A stretch of DNA of 64,000 bases. It comes from Novosphingobium sp. PhB165 (GTDB taxonomy: Bacteria; Pseudomonadota; Alphaproteobacteria; Sphingomonadales; Sphingomonadaceae). How positions within the stretch are numbered: the stretch's first letter is position 1; each line of letters opens with the position of its first letter. Positions 57,401 to 64,000 of the stretch are shown piece after piece. The position numbers were made by a program, and so were the translations under genes. The notes under the pieces were generated by a model that was not told the origin of the DNA, did not search any database, and was given only the letters and a program-made list of their open reading frames with translations. The stretch is taken from NCBI RefSeq assembly GCF_004341845.1, contig NZ_SLVB01000008.1, positions 62,001 through 126,000 of the forward strand, given 5' to 3'.

Positions 57401-60400
57401 GCGCCGCCGCTGGAGGACAGCGCCGCGCCCACCGCGAAGCCGCCCGCGCCGCCGCCGCCACCGATCGACTGCGCCAGCAGCGCCACCGAGGCCGTGCCCT
57501 TGGTGACGACATTGCCGTTCACATCGACGCTGACATTGCCCGCATTGCCCGAGGCGCCGCCAGCGCCGCCGCCGATGGCCGAATCCGCATCGCCCTCGAT
57601 GGACGCACCCGCGCCGACCGCGAAGCCGCCGGAACCGCCGCCGCCGCCGACCGACTGGGCGATAACGCCGCGTGCCTGGGCTCCGTCGGTCTGGATATCG
57701 CCATCAACCGTGACGCTGACATTCCCGGCATCGCCGGAGGAACCGCCGCCGCCGCCGGTCGAATCCGAGGCCGCGCCGCCCGAGGACGAAAGCGCTGCCG
57801 AGACCGAGAAGCCGCCGACACCGCCGCCGCCGCCGACCGACTGCGCCAGCACGCCGTTGGCTGCCGCGCCTGCGGTGATGACCGTTCCGGTCTGGACCAC
57901 CGTCACATCCGAAGCGGAACCGGCTGCACCGCCGGCGCCGCCGCCGACACTGGACTTGGCGTCCGAATCCATCGACGCGCCCGCGCCGACCGAGAAGCCG
58001 CCAGTGCCGCCGCCGCCGCCCACAGACTGGGCGAACACGCCGTTGGCCGATGCGCCCGCGGTCTGGATATCGCCGTCATGCGAAACGGAAACGCTGCCCG
58101 CGCTGCCGCCCGCGCCGGCCGAACCGCCGACGCTGGTGCTGGTCGCGCCGCCCTCAAGACTGAAGCCCGCGCCGACCGAGAACCCGCCCGAACCGCCGCC
58201 GCCGCCGACCGACTGCGCGAAGATGCCATTCGAATTCGCACCGCTCGTGACGATGGTGCCGGTTTCGGAGACAATCACATCCGCGCCGTCGCCTGCGGTG
58301 CCACCGCCGCCGCCGCCGACCGTGGACGTGGCATCGCCCTTCATCGAAGCGCCAAGGCCCACGGCGAAGCCGCCGTTGCCGCCGCCGCCGCCCACCGATT
58401 GGGCCAGGATGCCGTTCGAATTCGCGCCGCTGGTGCCAATGTCGCCCACGCGGTCCACCGTGACGGTGCCGGCATTGCCGCCGCCGCCGCCCGAACCGCC
58501 CACGCTATCGCTGGTCGCCGCGCCGTCAAGGCTGAGGCCCGCACCGACCGAGAAGCCGCCATTGCCGCCGCCACCGCCGACCGACTGCGCGAAGACGCCA
58601 TTGGCCTGATCGCCGAGGGTGACGATCGTGCCGGTTCCGGTCACGGTCACATCGCCTGCGTCGGAACCGTCGCCGCCGCCGCCGCCGCCGACCTTGGAAT
58701 CCGCGTCGCCCTTGATCGAGACACCAAGGCCCACGGCAAAGCCGCCGTTACCACCGCCGCCTCCGATCGACTGCGCGAGGATACCGTTGGACCCGGTGCC
58801 CTTGGTCTGGATGTCGCTGTCGGCATGGACAGTGACATTGCCCGCGATCGCCCCGCCCGCACCGGCACCGCCGACGCTGGTGGAGGACGAGCCGCCCTCG
58901 CTGGAGAAGCCCGCGCCGACCGAGAAGCCGCCGTTGCCGCCGCCGCCGCCAACCGACTGCGCGAAGATGCCCGCTGCCGCTGCGCCTTCGGTCCAGATCG
59001 TGCCTTCGGTGGTGACCGAAACGTCGCCCGCCGTTCCGCCCAGCGAACCCGCGCCGCCGCCGACGTTCGATTCCGCATCGCCCTTCAGCGATACGTCGAG
59101 GCCCACGGCAAAGCCGCCCGAGCCGCCGCCGCCGCCAACCGACTGCGCGAAGACGCCGTTGGAGCCGTCACCCTTGGTGGTGATGCCTTCGCGCGCCACA
59201 ACCGTGACGTTGCCGGCGTTGCCGCCCGAACCGCCGCCGCCGCCAACGCTGTCGCTGGTGGAATCGCCTTCCGCGCTGAAGCCCGCGCTAACCGAGAAGC
59301 CGCCGGTGCCGCCGCCGCCGCCGACAGACTGCGCCAGCACGCCGTTGGACGCAGCGCCTTCGGTGTAGATCGCGCCGGTGGTGTCGACGCTGACGTCGTC
59401 CGAATTGCCTGCCGCGCCGCCTTCGCCGCCGCCGACGCTCGAAGACGCATCGCCCTTGATCGAAACGCCCGCGCCGACCGAGAAGCCCCCGTTACCGCCG
59501 CCGCCGCCGACCGACTGCGCGAAGATGCCGTTGGCGATATTGCCGGTGGTCTGGATCTTGCCGACGTTGACGACATCGACCGTGGACGCATTGCCGCCCG
59601 CGCCGCCGCTGCCGCCCACCTGGTTGGAGGACGCATCGCCCTCGCCCGAGAACGCGCCGCCCACCGAGAAGCTGCCCGAACCACCGCCGCCGCCGATCGA
59701 CTGCGCGAGGATGCCGTTGGAGCCTGTTCCCGATGTGACGACGGAATAGTCCGCGATGCCCGCATTGGCGCCCGCCGTGGCCGAGACGCTGACCGTGCCC
59801 GCGTCGTTACCGGTGCCGCCGTTGCCGCCGACGCTCTGCGTATCGGAATCGCCCTTGGCCGAGAGACTTGCCGAGATCGAGAAGCCGCCATTGCCGCCGC
59901 CGCCGCCGACCGACTGGGCGAAGATGCCGTTGGCAATTTCACCGGTGGTCTGCACGGTGCCAAGGCTGGTCACGTCGACATTGCCGGCAAGGCCGCCGCT
60001 GCCGCCGGTGCCGCCGCTGCTGTTGCCGATGGACTGGCCCTCGACCGTGGCCGAAGCGGTCAGGCTGAAGCCGCCGTTACCGCCGCCGCCGCCGATGGAC
60101 TGGGCCTGGATGCCGGCCGCGAGGTTGCCCGAAGTCGACACGTTGCCGGTCGATCCCAGCGTGACGTTGCCGGCCGTATTGCCGGTGCCGCCCGAACCGC
60201 CGATGCCCACGGCCACCGCATTGCCGACCGAGAGCGAGAGCGCGCCGGCGAAACCGCCATTGCCGCCGCCGCCGCCCACGGACTGCGCGAAGAGGCCGAC
60301 CGAGCTGGCGCCGCTCGTCGAAATATCGCCAGTGCTGATCAGCGAGACGTCGCCCGCCTCGCCGCCCGAACCGCCTTGCCCGCCCACGGCGACCGAGGCC

Positions 60401-63400
60401 GAAATGCCGTCGCTGCTGGCCGTCAAGGTGCCGGAAACGGCGAAACCACCATTACCGCCGCCGCCACCGATGGACTGGGCGAGAATGCCGTCCGCCTGAT
60501 CGCCCAGCGTGGTGATGTTGCCTGCGGAGACGACCGAAACCGCCTCACCCTTGCCGCCGGAGCCGCCCTTGCCGCCCAGCGCCAGCGCTGCCGAGGCATA
60601 TTCCGCGCCCGCGACTGCGACCGAGAAGCCACCGTTACCGCCGCCGCCGCCGACCGACTGCGCGAAGATGCCGTTGGACAGCGTGCCTTCGGTGTAAATG
60701 TCGCCCGTGTTGGCGAGGGTGACGGTGCCGGCATCGTTGCCGGTGCCTCCGGTGCCGCCGAACGACAGTGCCGCCGCGCCGTACTGCGCGCCCGCGACGC
60801 TGGCGGAGAAGCCGCCATTGCCGCCGCCGCCACCGATGGACTGCGCGACAAGGCCGCTCGACTGGTCGCCCGTGGTTGCGATCTGGCCGGTGGAGGTGAG
60901 CGTTACGTCGCCCGCCGTGCCGCCCGCACCGCCGGTGCCGCCGAAGCCGATAGCGACCGCGCCGTACTGGCCGCCCGCCGCGCTGACGCTCCAGCCGCCG
61001 TTGCCGCCGCCGCCGCCGATGGACTGGACTTGCGCGCCCGCGCTGAAGTCGCCCAGCGTGACGATGTCGCCGGTATTGGTCAGGTCCGCGTCGCCTGCCG
61101 CACCGCCGGTGCCGCCCTTGCCGCCGAAGCCAATGGCTGCCGCGCCGTACTGTGCAGCCGCCGCGCTGACGGAGAAGCCGCCGTTGCCGCCACCGCCGCC
61201 GACCGACTGGGCGAACAGGCCCTGCGAATAGTTGCCCTCGGTCCAGATGTCGCCGGTCGAGGTGAGCGTGACGTCGCCCGCCGCGCCGCCCGTGCCGCCG
61301 CTACCGCCGAAGGAGAGCGAAACGGCGCCGAACTGGGCGCCCGATGCAGAGATCGCGAAGCCGCCGTTACCGCCGCCGCCGCCGATGGACTGCGCGCGCG
61401 CGCCGGCCGAGAAGTCGCCCGAAGTCGTCAAGTCGCCATCAGAGTCGACCGAAACGTCGCCCGCCGAACCGCCGACGCCGCCGGTGCCGCCCATCGAGAG
61501 GCTGACCGCGCCGAACTGGCCGCCTGCCGCCGAGATCGCGAAACCGCCGTTGCCGCCGCCGCCGCCCAGCGACTGGGCGAAGATGGCGTCGGCATTGTTG
61601 CCCAGCGTCTGGATGTCGCCGGTGCTGTCGATGCTGACATTGCCGGAGGAGCCGCCGTCGCCGCCCTTGCCGCCGAACGAGGCGGAAATGCCGCCGCCCT
61701 GGCCGCCCGAAGCCGCGATGGCGCCGCCGCCATTGCCGCCGCCGCCGCCGACCGACTGCGCGAACAGGCCTTGCGAGCTGTCGCCCTCGGTCAGGATATT
61801 GCCGGTGCTGACCAGCGTGACCGTGCTGCCGGTGCCGCCATTGCCCGCGCCGCCGCCGAACGCCAGCGAAGCACCGCCGGCCCAGCCGCCGCTGGCCGAA
61901 ATCGCCAGACCGCCGTTACCGCCGCCGCCGCCGACCGATTGCGCCAGAATGCCGGCCGCAGCCGCGCCCTGCGTCCAGATGCCACCGTCGGAGGTGACCG
62001 AAACTTCGTCGCCGTCGCCGCCGTTGGCGCCCGCGCCGCCCATCGACAGGCCCGCAGCGCCGATGCCGCCGCCAGAAATCGCCGCCGAGAAGCCGCCGTT
62101 ACCGCCGCCGCCGCCCACCGACTGGGCAAGGATGCCGTTGGACAGGTCGCCCACCGTGGTGATCGTGCCGGTGCTGGAAACGGTGACCTTGGCGCCCTTG
62201 CCGCCGTTCGCGCCGCTGCCGCCGAAGGCTGCCGACATCGCGCCAATGCCGCCGGCCGATCCGGAAACCGCAAAGCCGCCATTGCCGCCGCCACCGCCCA
62301 CCGATTGGGCGAAGATACCGTTGGCGCTGACGCCTTCGGTCGAAAGGTCGCCCGTCGAGGAGACGGTGACATCGTCGCCCGCGCCGCCATTACCGCCGCC
62401 GCCGCCGAAGGTCAGGCTGGCCGCGCCCGCCGCACCGCCCGCAAGGCCCACCGCGAAGCCGCCATTACCGCCGCCGCCGCCGACGCTTTCGGCAAAGATC
62501 GCGTCCGACTGGTCGCCCTTGGTCGAGATATCGCCAACCGAGACGACTTTGACGGTCGATCCGTCCGAACCCGCGCCGCCGACGCCGCCGAAGGTGGAGG
62601 TGATCGCACCGATGCCAATCGCCGCGCTGGCCGCGAAACCGCCATTGCCGCCGCCGCCGCCGACCGACTGCGCGAAGATGCCGCGCGACTGGTCGCCCTC
62701 GGTCGTGATGTCCGTGGCGCTCTCGACATCGACGAGGCCACCTGCGCCGCCCACGCCGCCGCCGCCGCCGAAGCTCATCGCCAGCGAACCGCCGAGCGAG
62801 GCCCCCGCCGCAACCGAGAAGCCGCCGTTACCGCCGCCGCCGCCGACAGAGCTGGCGAAGATGCCGTCCGAAAGCTGGCCCTTGGTGGCAATCGTGCCTT
62901 GCAGGCCGACGCGCACGGCGCCACCCGAACCGCCCGAGCCACCCGAGCCACCGAATGCGATCGACGCCGTCGCGCCAATGCCCGCCGAAGCCGAGAGCGC
63001 AAAGCCGCCATTGCCGCCGCCGCCGCCGACCGACTGGACGAACAGGCCGCTCGAACGGTCGCCATAGGTCTCGATATAGGCAGCGCCCATGTCGGAGCTG
63101 GCCGTCGTGCAGGCGGAGTTGGTGTTGACGCAGATATCGCCGCCCGCGCCGCCGCCGCCGCCCGAACCGCCGAACGCGGCGCTGGCGAAGAGCCCGCCCG
63201 CCACCGCCGAACCGCCGTTGCCGCCGCCGCCGCCAATCGATTGCACGAAGATCGCGGTCGCGTCGTCGCCCGAAGTCGAGACGAGGCCGGTTTCGTTGAG
63301 GACGACCTTGCCGCCCTTGCCGCCGTTGCCGCCATCGCCGCCAATCGCGAGCACGCCGGTGCTGGAACCGCCGTTGCCGCCACCGCCGCCGATCGATTGC

Positions 63401-64000
63401 GCAATGATACCCAGAGCCTGGTCGCCCTGGGTCGTGATCATACCGCTGTTGGTGACCGTGACTACGCCGCCGTTACCGCCGCCGCCACCCGAACCGCCGA
63501 TCGAAATGAGACCGGTCGAGGAGCCGCCGTCACCACCGCCGCCGCCGACCGACTGCGCCTGAATGCCGATGGAGCGCAGGCCCGTGGTCAGGATCGAACC
63601 GCCGTTGGTGACCGTGACATTACCGCCGGGACTCGTGCCCGAGCCGCTGCCGCCGATCGCGGCAAGGCCGGTCGAATTGCCGCCGGCGCCGCCGCCGCCG
63701 CCCACCGATTGCGCGAAAATGCCGCGCGCGTAATCGCCAGTGGTCTTGAGCGCGCCCTGATTGTTGACAACCACGGCCCCGCCAAGACCACCGCTTGCGC
63801 CCGAACCGCCAAGGCCGACAAGACCGACCGCGCCGGAACCCGCGCCGCCACCGCCGCCAACCGACTGTGCGAAGATCGCATCTGCCCATGAACCGGACGT
63901 GGTGATCGAACCGCCCGAGGTCTGCGTGACCTGGACCAGTCCGCCGTCGCCGCCGCCCGCGCCCGAACCGCCGAGCGAGACAAGACCGCCGGTGCCCGCA
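47533..64000 (-). CDS. Giant Gly-rich autotransporter, 5' end cut by window
   Basis: At least 5,488 residues are visible; the frame is open to the window edge, so the signal peptide lies beyond 64000 and no start is called. The passenger is a long tandem array of about 80 units of roughly 61 residues. Each unit carries an FAQS(V/I)GGGGGxGGF core, then a Ser/Ala/Gly segment, GGxGGxGG, and a beta-strand pair like VTVTSTGDI(T)T(E/S)G. Shorter, more divergent units continue to about residue position 49310 in the DNA. A linker leads to a C-terminal autotransporter barrel (about 47533-48400) with GRIGMFAPAWEKEKLGNLWMTVQGG, GYVVQGGWDYRL, GAYAGFHPGAW and the terminal VGVRFHM. A giant surface adhesin or coat protein is the likely role; ligand unknown. 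Confidence 0.88.
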   Translation of the reverse strand, partial: AGTGGLVSLGGSGAGGGDGGLVQVTQTSGGSITTSGSWADAIFAQSVGGGGGAGSGAVGLVGLGGSGASGGLGGAVVVNNQGALKTTGDYARGIFAQSVGGGGGAGGNSTGLAAIGGSGSGTSPGGNVTVTNGGSILTTGLRSIGIQAQSVGGGGGDGGSSTGLISIGGSGGGGGNGGVVTVTNSGMITTQGDQALGIIAQSIGGGGGNGGSSTGVLAIGGDGGNGGKGGKVVLNETGLVSTSGDDATAIFVQSIGGGGGNGGSAVAGGLFASAAFGGSGGGGGAGGDICVNTNSACTTASSDMGAAYIETYGDRSSGLFVQSVGGGGGNGGFALSASAGIGATASIAFGGSGGSGGSGGAVRVGLQGTIATKGQLSDGIFASSVGGGGGNGGFSVAAGASLGGSLAMSFGGGGGVGGAGGLVDVESATDITTEGDQSRGIFAQSVGGGGGNGGFAASAAIGIGAITSTFGGVGGAGSDGSTVKVVSVGDISTKGDQSDAIFAESVGGGGGNGGFAVGLAGGAAGAASLTFGGGGGNGGAGDDVTVSSTGDLSTEGVSANGIFAQSVGGGGGNGGFAVSGSAGGIGAMSAAFGGSGANGGKGAKVTVSSTGTITTVGDLSNGILAQSVGGGGGNGGFSAAISGGGIGAAGLSMGGAGANGGDGDEVSVTSDGGIWTQGAAAAGILAQSVGGGGGNGGLAISASGGWAGGASLAFGGGAGNGGTGSTVTLVSTGNILTEGDSSQGLFAQSVGGGGGNGGGAIAASGGQGGGISASFGGKGGDGGSSGNVSIDSTGDIQTLGNNADAIFAQSLGGGGGNGGFAISAAGGQFGAVSLSMGGTGGVGGSAGDVSVDSDGDLTTSGDFSAGARAQSIGGGGGNGGFAISASGAQFGAVSLSFGGSGGTGGAAGDVTLTSTGDIWTEGNYSQGLFAQSVGGGGGNGGFSVSAAAAQYGAAAIGFGGKGGTGGAAGDADLTNTGDIVTLGDFSAGAQVQSIGGGGGNGGWSVSAAGGQYGAVAIGFGGTGGAGGTAGDVTLTSTGQIATTGDQSSGLVAQSIGGGGGNGGFSASVAGAQYGAAALSFGGTGGTGNDAGTVTLANTGDIYTEGTLSNGIFAQSVGGGGGNGGFSVAVAGAEYASAALALGGKGGSGGKGEAVSVVSAGNITTLGDQADGILAQSIGGGGGNGGFAVSGTLTASSDGISASVAVGGQGGSGGEAGDVSLISTGDISTSGASSVGLFAQSVGGGGGNGGFAGALSLSVGNAVAVGIGGSGGTGNTAGNVTLGSTGNVSTSGNLAAGIQAQSIGGGGGNGGFSLTASATVEGQSIGNSSGGTGGSGGLAGNVDVTSLGTVQTTGEIANGIFAQSVGGGGGNGGFSISASLSAKGDSDTQSVGGNGGTGNDAGTVSVSATAGANAGIADYSVVTSGTGSNGILAQSIGGGGGSGSFSVGGAFSGEGDASSNQVGGSGGAGGNASTVDVVNVGKIQTTGNIANGIFAQSVGGGGGNGGFSVGAGVSIKGDASSSVGGGEGGAAGNSDDVSVDTTGAIYTEGAASNGVLAQSVGGGGGTGGFSVSAGFSAEGDSTSDSVGGGGGSGGNAGNVTVVAREGITTKGDGSNGVFAQSVGGGGGSGGFAVGLDVSLKGDAESNVGGGAGSLGGTAGDVSVTTEGTIWTEGAAAAGIFAQSVGGGGGNGGFSVGAGFSSEGGSSSTSVGGAGAGGAIAGNVTVHADSDIQTKGTGSNGILAQSIGGGGGNGGFAVGLGVSIKGDADSKVGGGGGGDGSDAGDVTVTGTGTIVTLGDQANGVFAQSVGGGGGNGGFSVGAGLSLDGAATSDSVGGSGGGGGNAGTVTVDRVGDIGTSGANSNGILAQSVGGGGGNGGFAVGLGASMKGDATSTVGGGGGGTAGDGADVIVSETGTIVTSGANSNGIFAQSVGGGGGSGGFSVGAGFSLEGGATSTSVGGSAGAGGSAGSVSVSHDGDIQTAGASANGVFAQSVGGGGGTGGFSVGAGASMDSDAKSSVGGGAGGAAGSASDVTVVQTGTVITAGAAANGVLAQSVGGGGGVGGFSVSAALSSSGGAASDSTGGGGGSSGDAGNVSVTVDGDIQTDGAQARGVIAQSVGGGGGSGGFAVGAGASIEGDADSAIGGGAGGASGNAGNVSVDVNGNVVTKGTASVALLAQSIGGGGGAGGFAVGAALSSSGGATADSTGGDGGSAGNAGDVSVTHTGGIETFGAQSGAILAQSIGGGGGSGGFSVGGALSVEGEANSTIGGGAGGSAGNAGTVDVANTGDIFTHGANSTGIVAQSIGGGGGNGGFSVSAGLALSGADAVSSSTGGAGGSSGSADDVSVTSIGNIKVDGDHSRGIVAQSIGGGGGTGGFSVSGAIATKGSGASDSVGGAGGAGNAAGNVTVVSVGQILTSGDATNAVLAQSIGGGGGAGGFSGSLAAALGGGAAVSSVGGAGGIGSDAGNVDLTLSGALGTLGNGSAAVVAQSIGGGGGVGGFSLGLAAASDGEGASAVTGGSGGDGGVGGNVLVSTSALIQTHGALSDGVLAQSIGGGGGSGGFAVAGTLALGEKAASSATGGAGGSGQNAGTVTVQNTGDIYTFGAASNGVVAQSIGGGGGVGGFSGSLSISSTSESVANSLGGSGGVGGDAAGVKVVTTGNIQVLGDRSVAIVAQSIGGGGGSAGFSLGASASKAASASDAVGGSGGAGGDGGTVEVANGSTGSVVTTGNFGYAILAQSIGGGGGSGGFATGGALSLSEGATSSVGGGAGGAAGDGGNVGVNNYSLIQTSGDGAVAVFAQSIGGGGGSGGFAVGAGLAGGSDSTLSNAIGGGAGSGGSAGTVSLYNDGTILTQGANATAVLMQSIGGGGGNGAFAVSGALAKGGAANSSIGGDGGTAGSAGDVTLVNTANATIVTEGAMSIAIQAQSIGGGGGNGGFAAGAGLALEGDASSTVGAGSGGAGGSAGVVSIDNAGDIGTRGDGSLAVLAQSIGGGGGSGGFAVSGGLSVKGGAASNAVGGQGAGGGDGGLVSVTSSGTIQTLGANATAILAQSVGGGGGEGGFSAGAAAASADAASNLVGGSGGAAGAGGDVTIANNGGTITTDGDLSYAVYAQSVGGGGGSGGFAAGAGLSLEGDAESGVGGGSGGGGGAGGLVSLDNTGTIATKGAGSVAVFAQSVGGGGGAGGFAVGAGLTAQGGSASDSVGGSGGAGGAGGVVSITTDGLVQTEGANATAIFAQSVGGGGGKGGFAVGASASKADSASTVVGGSGGAGGDGGEVSVANGANGAVITLGTLSYAVFAQSVGGGGGQGGFSAGGALSLEGDANSSVGAGDGAGGGIGGVVSLSNAGKIGTAGDGSIAIFAQSVGGGGGAGGFAAGGGLTIEGGAASNSVGGAGGAGGAGGVVSLVNTGSIRTEGANATAVYAQSVGGGGGVGGFSVGASASKADSASNSVGGSGGAGGDGGEVSIGNGAGGSITTLGDFSYAVFAQSVGGGGGSGAFAAGGALSLEGDVDSSVGGGSGSGGGIGGNVTLSSLGAIQTAGEGAIAVFAQSIGGGGGSGGFAAGGGLSAEGGVTSNTIGGSGGAGGSGGTITLENGGSILTLGSNATALFAQSVGGGGGVAGFSTGGAASKAGAVSQTVGGDGGTAGDGGDITVSNAAGGKIETDGAISYGVFAQSVGGGGGAGGFAAGGALALADDVENGVGGGIGGAGGLGGTIAIDNAGQVVTLGDASIAIFAQSIGGGGGAGAFAAGGGLSAEGASASSSVGGAGGDGGAGGNITVSNSGLVATAGDQAVAILAQSVGGGGGVGGFAVGGAASQMDAVSDTIGGSGGAGGIGGDITVNTSGAVYTEGAFAYGIQAQSIGGGGGNGGFAAGATVALTGDAQSTIGGGAGGGGGLGGTITLTNSGTIETLGAGAVAVFAQSIGGGGGAGGFAGGLTGSGQGAFGSTIGGAGGDASQGGDISVSNSGQIHAAGANAAGVFAQSVGGGGGLGGFSLAANGAVSSISNTLGGSGGAGGDGGAISVTNAAGATIVVDGNLSYGVFAQSIGGGGGSGGFAVDGTIATGGAVNSALGAGSGGGGGNGGAIMLTNAGNVLAQGAGSVAVFGQSVGGGGGSGGFAGGLSVGAGGAISQSIGGAGAGGGNGGDIAVTNSGVIQTLEANSIGVFAQSVGGGGGLGGMSISGSLSTGSSTTTSLGGSGGAGGDGGTITVSNSGVIDAKGDLSYGVFAQSIGGGGGTAGMVVSGTLSTGLGGMTSALGGSGGAGGNGGDITVTNTGTILVEGAASVGILAQSIGGGGGAGGFTGSLAVTGGSLNTQVGGTGGAGGDGGDVTVTSTGSIVTMADDSIAVLAQSIAGGGGQSAYAIAAQAGAFDGVNLTLGAQGEGISGKQGKVVVNLSGGVLQTAGALSYGLLAQAIGAGGGNVALSVPDPLEVGSNGLTLQLGSTGGVAGDGNVIDVTNANEVQTKGAGAIGFAAQSIGGGGGTEGVTGDVVLGSGDAVWSTIVGGSGDSAGSGAAVTIANSATIVTAGDGALGLLAQSVGGGGGVGTMALGLADGSLAGASLNVGGAQTTVGNGGDITFTSSTGAIGTSGNLASALVVQSIGGGGGVATLSSMEGGALGDITLAAGSTGGAGGDGGNIVLDQKADVVTSGIGANAVLVQSIGGGGGLATLDNTGGSGTVTNVDLGGAASGSGGNIQFTLDGRVQTTGAGAAGVVVQSIGGGGGYVSAVGANADGTLTLGASNGATGSGGDVSVAINQTITTIGAGSTALLVQSIGGGGGAASVVGADGTVQTLDVVDAGAVSPLRMARVASLAQTAAITNGVDAGAVDVTVGAAIHTSGANANGVVVQSVGGGGAAVGSDTGVLGSSGIGNAVNLTVNADVVTTGTGSSALVAQSTGGLGASAITLDIGKVNVVGGLGGHAVSLLGGADNTVTNAGTLQTMDGQEGLVIYAEGGNNTIVNSGTIVGSIDLGNGVGSFTNVDGGIFLAGSLVNVGAGTFVNSGILNPGGGGVVSQLAVSGGLTLTAASEYNLDLDLKANTADRVVVSGAAVLAGKVTTNLLNLGYARTGTNEVVILDAAGGITGQDAVQLVAPNSAVATFSLAYPSTNQQSIRYVVEYAPAGLTQRQAMIGGVLDQIQKTPTDAFAPTAAAIISIPTVGALGTVYDSLTGEGVTAAQSATLTAVGNNHDGIDSQILGRIGMFAPAWEKEKLGNLWMTVQGGRQRLDGTDGAHDTRTSGYVVQGGWDYRLDARTLVGASFGFDPQSFSVAGASTSGKAKVYTVGAYAGFHPGAWTLSADLLYSVSNTDYVRDMWLYADGNVQSRGDFTAHAWSGRAQVARQFGTGNVVFQPFGALEATRLQLPSFVETHGEAQQNATLGLAFFGKDWTRARSLLGTNVAGRIDLPQGKALVTTLRAAWVHDFDPDRSITAAFAGAPDFRFTTTGARAVSNSGRIDLRSTLQMHNVDLQASVGADLGKGYNDVTAMVGVRFHM
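49310..64000 (-). repeat. Tandem array of about 80 AQS(V/I)GGGGG repeats
   Basis: By reading the protein I count about 80 copies of the (A/V)QS(V/I)GGGGG core at a spacing of about 61 residues (about 183 bp). Copies are diverged, and near the C-terminal end they shorten and lose the GGF. Within the array there are higher-order patterns: a two-type alternation at about 57.2-59.5 kb and a three-type cycle at about 52.3-55.8 kb, each listed in the findings. Confidence 0.85.

Noticed and set aside
50686..63891. Plus-strand 4,401-residue open frame
   Set aside because: It is antisense to the repeat-bearing autotransporter. Its translation is an Ala/Arg/Asp-rich low-complexity string with no domain, ribosome site or signal peptide, as expected from antisense of Gly-rich repeats.
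49310..64000. Possible CRISPR-like array from the regular repeats
   Set aside because: The repeats are about 183 bp, in frame and coding, diverged, and have no 20-40-bp identical repeats with unique spacers.

Overview
The window is high-GC alphaproteobacterial DNA. The best fit is a sphingomonad (Sphingomonadales, Novosphingobium-like). This rests on a hopanoid-type RND transporter beside dxs, an MlaA lipoprotein, a double cold-shock protein with a glycine-rich head, a DUF1214/sulfotransferase/SDR catabolic cluster and very large Gly-rich autotransporters. It is an inference from gene content, not from a marker gene. I see no rRNA, tRNA, CRISPR array, insertion sequence or prophage.

Layout. 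1-5.5 kb: envelope lipid and isoprenoid genes (partial mlaA, hpnN-like exporter, DUF2141 protein, dxs). 5.7-9.4 kb: GntP-type symporter with its FadR-type regulator and a candidate operator, an orphan carbamate kinase and a DUF2147 protein. 9.6-12.9 kb: a LysR regulator divergent from a flavin-oxidase-like and glyoxalase-like pair, then a Tyr/Gln/Pro-rich glycine-zipper surface protein. 13.1-18.8 kb: a compact three-gene condensin operon of the Wadjet/MksBEF family (jetA-jetB-jetC) without the nuclease jetD/mksG. 19.0-22.4 kb: a YdeP-like molybdopterin oxidoreductase and a CsgG-like lipoprotein-family gene with an SH3-like tail, backed by an AT-rich block. 23.2-25.3 kb: double cold-shock protein and a dienelactone-hydrolase-like enzyme. 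25.5-32.7 kb: a tightly overlapping signalling operon (CHASE3 hybrid kinase with three receivers, CheR, CheB, REC-histidine kinase, single-domain receiver) followed by a CorA-type transporter. 32.9-41.3 kb: a regulated catabolic or detoxification cluster (TetR, VOC, SDR, DUF1214, sulfotransferase, Zn-alcohol dehydrogenase, carboxymuconolactone-decarboxylase-like, MocR) with two sets of shared dyad operators. 41.5-64 kb: a lipoprotein cytochrome c, then two autotransporters on the minus strand. The second autotransporter exceeds 5,480 residues within the window and runs off its end.

Most operons use 4-14 bp start/stop overlaps (jetABC, the signalling operon, sulfotransferase-ADH, dxs-DUF2141-hpnN), which implies translational coupling. 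The most interesting items are the nuclease-less Wadjet/Mks cassette, the giant autotransporter with about 80 repeats of about 61 residues organised into two- and three-unit higher-order repeats, and two candidate local regulons: GATAG-N6-CTATC and TTTGCATG dyads.
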